Below, piece by piece: positions 36,525-45,110 of a stretch of 64,000 bases of DNA. Numbering within the stretch: position 1 is the first letter of the stretch; every line of letters starts with the position of its first letter. The notes beneath the pieces are model-generated. The model did not search any database. It worked only from the letters and a program-made list of their open reading frames with translations, and was not told the origin of the DNA. Both the position numbers and the translations under genes were made by a program. This DNA is from Parvularcula oceani (GTDB lineage Bacteria > Pseudomonadota > Alphaproteobacteria > Caulobacterales > Parvularculaceae): NCBI RefSeq assembly GCF_000733125.1, contig NZ_JPHU01000007.1:62001-126000 (forward strand), written 5' to 3'.

Positions 36525-37568
36525 ATGTCTGCTCCCGAAGACCTGCCCCTGTCCGACCTCCCCAGCGAGCTGTCCAAGAAGACCGTCGAGAATTTCCCCC
36601 TCGCCATGGTCATTTGCGATCCTACGCTTGAAGACTGTCCTATCGTCTACGTGAATACCGCTTTCACGCGGGTGACGGGGTATGCGCCGGACATGGCCAT
36701 CGGCCAAAACTGCCGCTTCCTGCAGGGCGAGCGGACGCATGAGACCGATCGCAGGATCATCCGCGAGGCCATCGAGGCCGGTGAGGAATGCACGGTCGAC
36801 ATCCTGAACTACAAGGCGGACGGCACGCCGTTCATGAACCGCCTGCTCATCACGCCGCTGCATGACGACGATACGGGCGAGGTCATCTATTTTCTCGGCG
36901 TCCAGACGGAACGCTCGCGCTATACGAGCTATGCCGAGCGGGCGCACGATCTCGACGAACGGCTGACCGAGCTTCAGCACCGGGTGAAGAATCACCTGTC
37001 CATGATCCTCGCGATGATCCGTCTGGAAGCGGACGGCGCGGAAAGCGCCGAAGCCTTCGCGGATGTGCTGACCCAGCGCGTGCAGGCGATCAGCCTGCTC
37101 TATGACGAGTTCGCCACCAACAAGCCCCATCCCGAGCGCAGCACGGACACTGTGGCGCTCGGCGCCTATCTCAGCCGCGTCGCGGGCTGCGTGCATGGCC
37201 TCGACGGCCGCACCGCCGTGCGCACCAATATCGAGACCGAACGGCTGGAGGCGGGCCTCGATGCCGCGGGTCGGCTCGGCATGTTCCTGTCCGAGGTTCT
37301 GACCAACAGCCTGCAGCATGCCTTCCGGCCAGGGGAGCCGGGCGAGATCCGCGTCGGGCTCGAGGCGACGGATGAGGGCGGCGTCCTCTGCATCAGCGAT
37401 GACGGCCACGGCACCGAAAAGAATGTCTGGCCGTCGGAGGCGAGCCTTGGCGGCAGGATCGTCCTCAAGCTGATCGAGCGCCTGAACGGAGAGCTTTCGG
37501 TCGAGGCCGGGCACGGGCAGGAGCCGGGACGGCCGGGAACCTGCGTCACGCTGCGCTTCCGCCTCTGA
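36525..37568 (+). CDS. LOV-domain blue-light sensor histidine kinase
   Basis: A 347-residue soluble kinase. An N-terminal LOV/PAS domain (about 20-130) has the flavin-adduct motif GQNCRFLQ with Cys-63, the FMN contacts Asn-95 and Asn-105 and the C-terminal Gln-127 in FLGVQTE. A HisKA_2/HWE-type dimerisation domain follows, with QHRVKNHLSMILAM (His-152), then an ATPase domain with LTNSLQHAF and a G-box DDGHG. ATG 36525 is preferred. Related kinases act on PhyR or single-domain regulators, but none is adjacent. It is divergent from the phosphohexomutase. Confidence 0.9.
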   Translation: MSAPEDLPLSDLPSELSKKTVENFPLAMVICDPTLEDCPIVYVNTAFTRVTGYAPDMAIGQNCRFLQGERTHETDRRIIREAIEAGEECTVDILNYKADGTPFMNRLLITPLHDDDTGEVIYFLGVQTERSRYTSYAERAHDLDERLTELQHRVKNHLSMILAMIRLEADGAESAEAFADVLTQRVQAISLLYDEFATNKPHPERSTDTVALGAYLSRVAGCVHGLDGRTAVRTNIETERLEAGLDAAGRLGMFLSEVLTNSLQHAFRPGEPGEIRVGLEATDEGGVLCISDDGHGTEKNVWPSEASLGGRIVLKLIERLNGELSVEAGHGQEPGRPGTCVTLRFRL

Positions 37569-37613
37569 CCCGAACGGGCCTAGCCTTCCGCAATGGAGGG
37601 ACCGAAGGCGAGT

Positions 37614-39083
37614 ATGATGCAGGGAGGGAGGGGCGCCAAAACGCGCGGACAGCAAATTGGCCTCATGCTCGGGCCCGTCCTCGCGCTCCTTATCCTGCTG
37701 GCCCCGCCGCCCGGGGGTCTGTCTTTCGAGGCCTGGGCGCTGACCGGGCTTCTCGTTCTGATGGTGGTCTGGTGGGTCAGCGAGGCAATCCCGATCCCGA
37801 TCACCTCGCTTCTGCCGCTCCTGTTCCTTCCGCTTTTCGGGATTGCGGACATGCGCGCTGCGGCGGCGCCCTATTTCAGTCCCATCGTCGTCCTGCTGCT
37901 CGGCGGCTTCATTCTGGCGAAATCGGTCGAGCGCTGGGGGCTGCATGAGCGGCTGGCGCTGCTGACCGTCTCCCGCGCGGGCTCCTCGCCCGGCGGGCTC
38001 AGCGCGGGCTTCCTCGCCGCCGCCGCGCTCCTGAGCGCCTGGATCTCGAACACGGCCACGACCATCATGCTGATGCCGGTCGCGCTGTCGGTCGCCCATG
38101 CCCTGGGGCAGAAGCGGGGGGCGGGCACGCCCCTGACCGTGGCGCTGGTCCTGTCGGTCGCCTATGGCGCTTCGATCGGCGGGCTCGCCACGCCGATCGG
38201 TACGCCGACCAATCTCATCGTGCTCGGCGGGCTCGAGGAGATGACCGGGCGGCATATCGGCTTTCCGCAGTGGATGACGGTCGGCGTGCCGACGGTCCTC
38301 CTTCTTCTGCCCGCCGCCTGGCTGGTGCTGAACCGGCTGTCGGGCCCCGTGGGGCGGCCGGACGGCGATCCGCAGCGCGTGGTGCGCGAGCGGCTGGCCG
38401 GGCTCGGTCCCTGGACGCCGCCGGAGATCCGGACGCTGGCCGTCTTCGCGATCGTCGCGGTCTTCTGGGTCTTCCGCCGCATGCTGTTCCAGGAGCTGGA
38501 GCTGTTCGGCCTCCGGCCCTTTGGCGGGCTCACCGATGCGGGCATCGCGGTGGCGGGCGCCATCGCCGTCTTCCTCGTCCCTTCGGGCTCGCGGGAAGAG
38601 CGCGGCAGCATGCTGCTCGACTGGCCCGCCGCCTCGCGCATTCCTTGGGACGTGCTCCTCCTTTTCGGCGGCGGGCTGTCGCTCGCGGCGGCGATCACGG
38701 CGACAGGCCTCGGCGCGGCCCTGGCCGCCGGAATGGCGGGCCTCGAGCCGCTCCCGGTGGTGGTCATCGCCTTCTTGCTGACGGCAGGCGTCATCTTCGC
38801 GACCGAGCTGACCTCCAATGTCGCGACGGCGGCGGCGCTGACGCCCGTCGTCCTCGCGCTCGCGGCCGGGATCGGCACGGAGCCGGTGCGGCTCGCTCTG
38901 CCGGTCGCGCTCGCCGCCTCCTGCGCCTTCATGTTCCCGATGGCGACCGCGCCCAATGCGCTGGCCTATGGCAGCGGGGAGCTGTCCATCGCGCGCATGG
39001 CGCGGATCGGGGTGAAGCTGAACCTGCTGGGGATCGTCGTGATCGTCGCCGCGGCGCAGTTCCTCGTGCCGCGCCTAGGCTGA
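37614..39083 (+). CDS. SLC13/DASS-family sodium:anion symporter
   Basis: A polytopic membrane transporter of ~489 residues with about 11-12 helices. The two hairpin signature motifs of divalent-anion:sodium symporters are present: SNTATTIMLMPVALS near residue 145 and ELTSNVATAAALTPV near residue 395. The family imports dicarboxylates such as succinate, or sulfate; the substrate cannot be assigned. I prefer ATG 37614, preceded by GAAGGCGAG; ATG 37593 has no ribosome-binding site. It lies 45 bp after the LOV kinase, so read-through expression is possible. Confidence 0.85.
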   Translation: MMQGGRGAKTRGQQIGLMLGPVLALLILLAPPPGGLSFEAWALTGLLVLMVVWWVSEAIPIPITSLLPLLFLPLFGIADMRAAAAPYFSPIVVLLLGGFILAKSVERWGLHERLALLTVSRAGSSPGGLSAGFLAAAALLSAWISNTATTIMLMPVALSVAHALGQKRGAGTPLTVALVLSVAYGASIGGLATPIGTPTNLIVLGGLEEMTGRHIGFPQWMTVGVPTVLLLLPAAWLVLNRLSGPVGRPDGDPQRVVRERLAGLGPWTPPEIRTLAVFAIVAVFWVFRRMLFQELELFGLRPFGGLTDAGIAVAGAIAVFLVPSGSREERGSMLLDWPAASRIPWDVLLLFGGGLSLAAAITATGLGAALAAGMAGLEPLPVVVIAFLLTAGVIFATELTSNVATAAALTPVVLALAAGIGTEPVRLALPVALAASCAFMFPMATAPNALAYGSGELSIARMARIGVKLNLLGIVVIVAAAQFLVPRLG

Positions 39084-39800
39084 TCAGCCCCCGCGCCCGC
39101 CCGAACGGCCGCCAAAGCCGCCGCGCCGCGCCACAGTGGTGCGCCGCGCCTGCGCGCGCTGGGGCGTCGCGCGGAGATTTCCGGCCTGCGCCTTCTGGAC
39201 ATTGGTGCGGCCGGTCGTGGCTCTCTGGGTCTGCCGATAGGCGCTGGCCGGAACGTAAGTGCCGCCGCGCCCGCCGCGGAAGCCGTAGCCGCCGAGCGTG
39301 CGGTAGCCGCCATAGGGGTCGCGGTAATAGGGCTGGGGCCGGGTGAAGTCGTTGATGGCCGAGCTGATGAGGTAGCCCGTCAGGAAGGGCGTCCAGAACC
39401 CGCCCCCGCCGCCGGCCTGCGCCACGGGCTGGCGCCCGCAATTGGCCGCGCCGTAATCGGCTTCGCAGGCGGAGAGGTCCGAATAGGCCGGGCCGTAATC
39501 CTGGTGCAGGGCGACGGCTTCCTCGTATTTGGCGACGCAGTAATCGTCCTGGAAATAGTCGTCGGCCTGGCATTCTGCGACCGAGGCGTAATCCCTCGCC
39601 TCGGCGGGCGGCGCCTCGCCGCCTTCCGGCACGACGAGCTCGCCGCAGGCGGCGCGGGCGAAGACGCCGGTGTCGAGGCAGGCCTGCTCGGTCGGGAAGG
39701 TCGGCGCGGGCGGCGCGTCCCGCCGCGCGGCCTCCTCGGGGCTCTCGCAGGCCGCGGCGGCCCCCATCAGGACGAGCGGGACGGCGCGAGAACGTTTCAT
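39084..39800 (-). CDS. Exported Cys-rich protein, DUF1190/YgiB-like
   Basis: A 238-residue exported protein; MKRSRAVPLVLMGAAAAC looks like a lipoprotein signal with a weak lipobox. The mature N-terminal part has spaced Cys residues in pairs (QACLDTGVFARAAC, AECQADDYFQDDYC, SACEADYGAANC), the pattern of the YgiB/DUF1190 family. The C-terminal half is Gly/Tyr/Arg-rich and low in complexity (GGYRTLGGYGFRGGRGG; ends GGRSGGRGG). ATG 39800 has GGAGG eight bases upstream. It converges on the DASS gene with adjacent ends. The function is unknown. Confidence 0.65.
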   Translation of the reverse strand: MKRSRAVPLVLMGAAAACESPEEAARRDAPPAPTFPTEQACLDTGVFARAACGELVVPEGGEAPPAEARDYASVAECQADDYFQDDYCVAKYEEAVALHQDYGPAYSDLSACEADYGAANCGRQPVAQAGGGGGFWTPFLTGYLISSAINDFTRPQPYYRDPYGGYRTLGGYGFRGGRGGTYVPASAYRQTQRATTGRTNVQKAQAGNLRATPQRAQARRTTVARRGGFGGRSGGRGG

Positions 39801-39881
39801 GGGCGGCCTCCGGTTACCGGAAGAAATGTAGGTGCAGGTGGGGGAGGGGATCAACTCTCCGCTGGCGGCGCCCGCATGGAA

Positions 39882-42383
39882 TCACAGCCCGTAGCGGACC
39901 CCGAGGAGGACGGACCGCCCATAGCGCTGGGCCAGGGTCGGACGGTCGGGGTCCGGCCCCTGATATTCGCGCGCGACCTCGTCGGTCAGGTTGAGCCCGT
40001 CGAGGCGGAGCTGCAGCCTGTCCGTCACCGCATATGAGGCGCGCAGGTCCAAGGAGCCCGCAGCCCGCTGCGTCGTGTCCCGCGCGGGCGCGCTGCCGAG
40101 GCCCGAAAGATAATCCCCGCCCCAGCGATAGCCGACCGAGCCGGAGAAGCGCTTGCGGTCATAGGCGAGGAGGGCGGAGGCCTGCGCATCGGTCTGCTCG
40201 ACCAGGGTCAGCCCCTCGGTACCGTAGCCCCGCTCGAAGGTGCCGTCCTCGTCGATGACCGTCACGGCGGCGCTCAAGGAGAAGGGCGCAAGGCGCTCCG
40301 AGAAGGGGCGCAAGGACCCGCTGAAGGAGAGCTCTATGCCGGTCAGGCCGTACCCTTCCACGTTTTCGGGCCTCGTCACCGCCAAGAGGTCGAGGCCGCC
40401 GGGCGGTGCGAGGGCGTCGAGGCCGAACGCCCGGAGCGCCGCGAGCGCCTCTTCGCCCTCGTAAAGCGTCACCTGCGGATAGATCTCGTCGGACAGGGCG
40501 TGGCGGAACACGCTCAGTCCGACGACCGCATCGGGGGCCGGGTAGTATTCCGCCGTCAGATCGAAACTGTCCGCTCTGCGCGCATCGAGGCCGGGGTTCC
40601 CGATCGTGAGCTGCGCGGCCGTGCCGTCGCTCTCGAAGGCGGCGCGCGGCGCGATCAGGTCGTAACCGGGCCGCCCGACGCGCTGCATGGCCGCCGCGCG
40701 AAGAATGATCCTGTCCGTCAGCTGATATTTCGTCACGACAGAAGGAAGCCAGTCCGTCCGGGTGTCGGAGCGCGACAGCGGCATCAGTCCGCCGACGGAA
40801 AGAAGCGTGCCGTCCGCACCGAGATCGGTCCGCTCCGCGCGCAGGCCGGCGATGACGCTCCAAGGGCCCTTTTCCCAATGCGCGGAGAGATAGGCGGCGC
40901 TCACCGTCTCGGTCAGCGTGAAATCCTCCGCCGTGCTGGCGATCAGGTCGGCGAGGGGATTGCCGGCGAAGGCGCCGGGGTTCGCGGCGAGATAAGCCTC
41001 AAGCGAGGTCCCGGAGATGCCGGTCACCGGATAGTCGCCGCGGGGCGTGGACACGAATGCCGTCCGAAGAGGCGACACCGCCGCCAGCGGGAGGCTGTCC
41101 ACCGGCGAGAGGCGCTGCGAGTCGACCGCGTTACGCCGCTCGGTCCGGCGCCACTGCCCCCCGAGATCGAGGCGCAGCGAGGCCGTCACCGCATGGCCGA
41201 GCGCGGCTTTCGCAAGAAGGGCCTCGTCGGAGATCTCCACCCGGTCGCTGCGCCGCTCCTCGATGCCCGCGGCCTCGATCAGCCCTGAGCGCGGCTCCTC
41301 GGGAAAGCGGAGGAAATCGTTCCTGACGACATAGGAAAGCGGCGCGGCCGGCGCAGGCGCCGCCGAGTTCCATTGGAGGAACGCTTCGTCATAGGAGCTT
41401 CGCGTGGCCGCGAGCGTCCAGGAGGCGGTGGTCATGCCGCTCAGCGCGTGCGTCCCTTCGAGGCTCGCGAGCAGGAGGTCCCTGTCCGCCTCGACGCGTC
41501 GAAAGCGCAGGCCGATCCCCGAAAGGGCGGTGCCGGAGAGAATATCGCCCTCGGCGGCCGTAAGCTGGTTCTCGTAGCGGTCCTGCGACATCTCCTCGCC
41601 CAGCCGGGCGCCCATCAGCCTGAGCGCGACGCGATGGCCGGGCCGCGGCGCCGCGCCCAGCGTGAGAACCCCGCCGAGGCGGTTCTCGTCCTCTTCGAGG
41701 TCGTAGCTGCGCAGCTGCCGGGGAATGGGCGCGCCGGGCAGCTCGCCCCAGCGGCGCTGCTCGCGCACGCCGCGCTCCCTGTCCTCGGCGGACGCGGTGA
41801 CGGCCAGAACGGCGCCGAACACTCCGTCAGCCGAGCGCTTCCCGACGAGCAGGGTGGCTTCTTCCAGCGCGGTCTTGCCGCCGCCCCCGGCCCGCGCGGA
41901 AATCGCGGCAGGAGGCGGGGCCAGCGGGTCGTGGCTGCGCAGGTTCACGATCCCCCCGATCCCCTGGCCCGTCATGGCGGGCAGGGGCGTCTTCACGACC
42001 TCCAGCCGGCCGAGAAGACGCGTGGAGAAGAGGTCGAGCGGAAACTGCCGGCCGCCGCCCTCTGCGCCGGGCGCGCCGATCTCCAGCCCGTCGAGGGTCA
42101 CGGAGCCCAGGGCGGGCCGGATGCCGCGCAGCTGGACATAGCGCAGATCGCCGCCCTCGCTCTGAAGGGTCACGCCGGGCACCCGCGCCAAAGCCTCGGC
42201 AAGCTCGCTCGATGCCTGCGCGCGCAGCGTTTCCGCGCTGAGAATCTCGACCACGAGGTCGGCCTCGGCCTCGGCGCGGACGCCGGCGGCGATCGGGCTG
42301 TCCGCTTCGACCACGATCTCGTCGATCATGTCCCCGGCCGCGGCGGACTGGACGAGGCTGGCGAGGAGGGCGAGAACGGACAT
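39882..42383 (-). CDS. TonB-dependent outer-membrane receptor
   Basis: An 833-residue receptor for active uptake of an unidentified large or scarce nutrient. A signal peptide ends near ASA at residue ~17, the TonB box is likely DEIVVEA, and the plug follows with ELAEALARVPGVTLQ, LRGIRPALGSVTLDGLE and GGIVNLRS. The C-terminal barrel ends YGRSVLLGVRYGL. ATG 42383 is used; a GTG at 42392 is possible, and a stop lies just upstream. Only 49 bp separate it from the divergent histidine kinase, so the two may be co-regulated. No siderophore or glycan genes adjoin. Confidence 0.88.
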   Translation of the reverse strand: MSVLALLASLVQSAAAGDMIDEIVVEADSPIAAGVRAEAEADLVVEILSAETLRAQASSELAEALARVPGVTLQSEGGDLRYVQLRGIRPALGSVTLDGLEIGAPGAEGGGRQFPLDLFSTRLLGRLEVVKTPLPAMTGQGIGGIVNLRSHDPLAPPPAAISARAGGGGKTALEEATLLVGKRSADGVFGAVLAVTASAEDRERGVREQRRWGELPGAPIPRQLRSYDLEEDENRLGGVLTLGAAPRPGHRVALRLMGARLGEEMSQDRYENQLTAAEGDILSGTALSGIGLRFRRVEADRDLLLASLEGTHALSGMTTASWTLAATRSSYDEAFLQWNSAAPAPAAPLSYVVRNDFLRFPEEPRSGLIEAAGIEERRSDRVEISDEALLAKAALGHAVTASLRLDLGGQWRRTERRNAVDSQRLSPVDSLPLAAVSPLRTAFVSTPRGDYPVTGISGTSLEAYLAANPGAFAGNPLADLIASTAEDFTLTETVSAAYLSAHWEKGPWSVIAGLRAERTDLGADGTLLSVGGLMPLSRSDTRTDWLPSVVTKYQLTDRIILRAAAMQRVGRPGYDLIAPRAAFESDGTAAQLTIGNPGLDARRADSFDLTAEYYPAPDAVVGLSVFRHALSDEIYPQVTLYEGEEALAALRAFGLDALAPPGGLDLLAVTRPENVEGYGLTGIELSFSGSLRPFSERLAPFSLSAAVTVIDEDGTFERGYGTEGLTLVEQTDAQASALLAYDRKRFSGSVGYRWGGDYLSGLGSAPARDTTQRAAGSLDLRASYAVTDRLQLRLDGLNLTDEVAREYQGPDPDRPTLAQRYGRSVLLGVRYGL

Positions 42384-42432
42384 CGGGGACACGGCCTTGT
42401 GACGGCATCATCCAGATAGCAGGGAGTCGATT

Positions 42433-44148
42433 TTGAAAACCAGATCGCCCGTGCGCGGGCCGCTCGCCGCCGCCGTCCTGGCGACGCTCGGCGCGACAGC
42501 GGTCACCTTCGTTCTGGGCTCCGTCCTGCGCCAGGGCGGATTGACTGCCGGGCTGCCCGCCGCCGCGGCGGCGGTATCGGCGCTCGCCGCCGCGGTCCTG
42601 AGCCTGGCCGTGGCGCTGTTCCTCGACCGGCGCCCCCAGGGAGACCGGCTCACCGTCTTCTTTCTCGTCGCAGCGCTGGGCGTGCCGGTCATCTATTTCG
42701 GATCGATGGGCGCGGCGGTCTCCGAATACGGCTTCCACGGCGTGTTCCTGACCAATCGCGCCTTCGACTGGCCGAACTATCTGGGACAGCATCTCCTGCT
42801 CTTCGCGCCGGGTCTCGCGGTCGCGGCCGGCGTTCTTGCGACCGTGCTGCCGCCCGCCGGCGCGCCTGCCGGATCGGCCGCGCCGGCGGGCGGGCAGATC
42901 GCCGACCTCCTCTACACGGACTGGATGCGGTGGTTCTGGCTCGAGCCGCTGATCCTCTCCGCCCTCGCCGTCCTCGGAAGCGTCATCCTGGGCGCGGGCG
43001 CACTGGCCCACCGCCTCTCGGCCTGGTTCGCGCTGGAGCTGATCGGCCTGTCCGCGCTCCAGCTCCTGATCTGGTTCGCGGTGAGGCGGCGCCCCTTCGG
43101 GCGCAATCCGCTTCTCCAGATCGCGATGATCGGCCTGCCCTTCCTGAACTGGGCCAGGCTGCCGCTGCTTCAGGAGCACGGACCCGAAGCGGTCGGCGGC
43201 GGCGTCGGCATGTGGACGGTCGCCGTGCTGGTCGTCACCGTGCTCTCGGCGCGCCTCCTCTGGCCGACCATGGCGGTCATCGCCGCGAGCACGGTCAGCA
43301 TGGTGGTCGCCTATTTCCACCATCAGCATGCCGATGCCTGGTTCGAGCAGGCGATGATCGCCGCCCTGGCCGGAAGCTTCTGCCTGGTGCTGGTGCTCGC
43401 GGCGCATGGACGGTTCCGCCGCGACACGCAGGATCGGCTGGCGCTGGCGGAGGCCCTGCGGCGGGAGCAGGAAGCACGCGAACGGGCCCAGAGGGAGACC
43501 GAGCGGCGCCAGCGCGTGCTGCGCGCGATCGGCCACGACCTTCGCCAGCCGCTGAGCGCGCTGCAGCTCTGGTTCTATGCCTCCAAGCGCAAGGGCGACG
43601 CCATGCCCGAACTCGATGCGGCCGAGGCGTCCGTGACGGCGGCGCACGAGATCCTCGACAGCATCGCCCAGCTCGCCTGGATCAATGACGGGGAGAAGGA
43701 GCCGAGGCTGGAGGATGTCGGCCTGACGCCGCTCCTCGACGATCTGGCGACGGAGGTCCGGGTCATGGCGCATGCGGCGGGCATCGAGCTGCGCTGCCGC
43801 TCGCTGCGGGCCACCATCCGCACCGACCCCTATCTCCTGCGGCGGATCCTGCGGAATTTCCTCGTCAATGCCGTGCGGCACGGCGGCGGCACGATCCTGC
43901 TGGCGGCGCGGCGGCGCGGCGGCCATGTGCACCTGATGGTGATCGATCGCGGGCCGGGCATCGCGCACGAGGCGCAGGCGACGATCTTCGACGAATTCGC
44001 GCGGGGCGGAAGCGGCACGGAGGAGGGGTTCGGCGTCGGCCTGGCCGTGGCGCGGGATCTCGCCGCTGCGCTCGGCCACGAACTGACGCTGTGCTCCGAG
44101 CCGGGCGCGGGATCGGCCTTCGGGGTCAAGGTGCCGCTGGCGCGATAG
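42433..44148 (+). CDS. Polytopic sensor histidine kinase
   Basis: A 571-residue membrane kinase. About 9-10 hydrophobic segments fill residues 11-325, with no periplasmic sensor domain of any size, so the sensor is likely the membrane bundle itself. A charged coiled coil (about 335-362) leads to the H-box AIGHDLRQPLSAL with His-368. The ATPase domain follows with RNFLVNAVRH, DRGPGIAHEA and GFGVGLAVA. The TTG start at 42433 is supported by AGGGAG seven bases upstream. It converges on the LuxR-type regulator at 44.2 kb, its probable partner. Confidence 0.85.
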   Translation: MKTRSPVRGPLAAAVLATLGATAVTFVLGSVLRQGGLTAGLPAAAAAVSALAAAVLSLAVALFLDRRPQGDRLTVFFLVAALGVPVIYFGSMGAAVSEYGFHGVFLTNRAFDWPNYLGQHLLLFAPGLAVAAGVLATVLPPAGAPAGSAAPAGGQIADLLYTDWMRWFWLEPLILSALAVLGSVILGAGALAHRLSAWFALELIGLSALQLLIWFAVRRRPFGRNPLLQIAMIGLPFLNWARLPLLQEHGPEAVGGGVGMWTVAVLVVTVLSARLLWPTMAVIAASTVSMVVAYFHHQHADAWFEQAMIAALAGSFCLVLVLAAHGRFRRDTQDRLALAEALRREQEARERAQRETERRQRVLRAIGHDLRQPLSALQLWFYASKRKGDAMPELDAAEASVTAAHEILDSIAQLAWINDGEKEPRLEDVGLTPLLDDLATEVRVMAHAAGIELRCRSLRATIRTDPYLLRRILRNFLVNAVRHGGGTILLAARRRGGHVHLMVIDRGPGIAHEAQATIFDEFARGGSGTEEGFGVGLAVARDLAAALGHELTLCSEPGAGSAFGVKVPLAR

Positions 44149-44151
44149 CCC

Positions 44152-44739
44152 TCAGGCGATGCCGTTCTCCCGCGCCCATTGCACGGCCGCCTCCCGGCCG
44201 CTCAGGCCGAGTTCGCGGTAGAGGCGCGACAGGTGCGTCTTGACCGTTTCCGGCGACACGCCGAGCCGCGCCGCGATCGCCTTCTGGCTGCTGCCGCGGA
44301 CGAGCTCGGTCAGGATGTCGAGCTGTCTCGGCGTCAGGCGCCCCGTCGGATCGCCGGGGGACCGCGTTTCGACCGTCCGGCCGGTCAGCAGCGCGGTCAG
44401 CGACTGGAGCACCACTTCGGGATGGGCATGCTTTTCGAAGAAGGCGCGCGCGCCGAGCGCGAGGCTGAGATCGCGGTCGGCGCGGCTGAGCGATGAGGAG
44501 ACCACCACCATCACCGCATCGCGGAAATGCGCCTTGAGCCGGGGGAGCCAGTCCGCCGCCGGGTAGCCCGGCACGTAGAAGTCGGCGACGATGAGGACCG
44601 CGTCTTCGGGCGCGGCCTCCAGAGCGGCCGCCGGCGTCGGATAGTAATGGGCATCGGTGATGCCGGGCAGATCGCAGACCAGCGTCTTCATCCCTGCGCC
44701 GAAAAGCTTGTGGTCGTCGATGATTAGCGCTTCGCCCAC
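44152..44739 (-). CDS. LuxR/NarL-family response regulator
   Basis: Receiver plus helix-turn-helix regulator of 195 residues. The receiver has LIIDDHKLFGAG, the phospho-acceptor Asp-53 in VLIVADFYVPGY, and the KHAHPEVV lysine. The C-terminal LuxR helix-turn-helix reads LTPRQLDILTELVRG then QKAIAARLGVSPETVKTHLSRLY. I choose GTG 44739, five bases after GGGAGA, because it gives the normal receiver start; ATG 44799 would add 20 residues unlike the fold. It ends three bases from the kinase gene and is probably its cognate regulator. Confidence 0.85.
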   Translation of the reverse strand: MGEALIIDDHKLFGAGMKTLVCDLPGITDAHYYPTPAAALEAAPEDAVLIVADFYVPGYPAADWLPRLKAHFRDAVMVVVSSSLSRADRDLSLALGARAFFEKHAHPEVVLQSLTALLTGRTVETRSPGDPTGRLTPRQLDILTELVRGSSQKAIAARLGVSPETVKTHLSRLYRELGLSGREAAVQWARENGIA

Positions 44740-45110
44740 TCGGGTCTCCCGTCGATCGACAAGAGCGCAGGAGACTCGTCCGAGAATGTCCCGCATCATC
44801 CGGCCTTCTGTATCCGGGGGTGGATAGCGGCCCGGCCTCCCCCAGCCGGACCGCTTTCTCCCCCAGCTGACAGCTCATCTGCTCACCGGATGAAGGAAGC
44901 CTATATGCCGCTGCCGGGCCCCGCCATCCCCCCCGATGGGGGACATGGCTGCACTGACCTCCCGCGAATGTGCTCTGCATGCCTTGTGGGCAGGGGCCGA
45001 ACTCAATAGCGTCTCCTCGGACGCCGCTCCGCGCCGGTCATCTCTCCCCCCCTTGAGACTGGCAGCTCCTCACCGGAGGGGGCGGCGTCCACCGAGGCGA
45101 GGCGCTCCGG
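44740..45110 (-). promoter_or_regulatory. Promoter region of the response regulator with C-tract repeats
   Basis: No gene is supported here. The stretch holds a GGGGG tract (44816-44820), two copies of CTCCCCCAGC (44837-44846 and 44858-44867), a mixed C8/G5 patch (about 44928-44942) and CTCTCCCCCC near 45042. The region lies upstream of the regulator and downstream of the S9 peptidase, so any operator here most likely serves the regulator gene. Confidence 0.4.
44837..44867. repeat. Two CTCCCCCAGC direct repeats spaced 21 bp
   Basis: Identical 10-mers start at 44837 and 44858, two helical turns apart, which suits binding of a dimeric regulator to one face of the DNA. They lie 98-128 bp upstream of the chosen regulator start. 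Confidence 0.5.
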
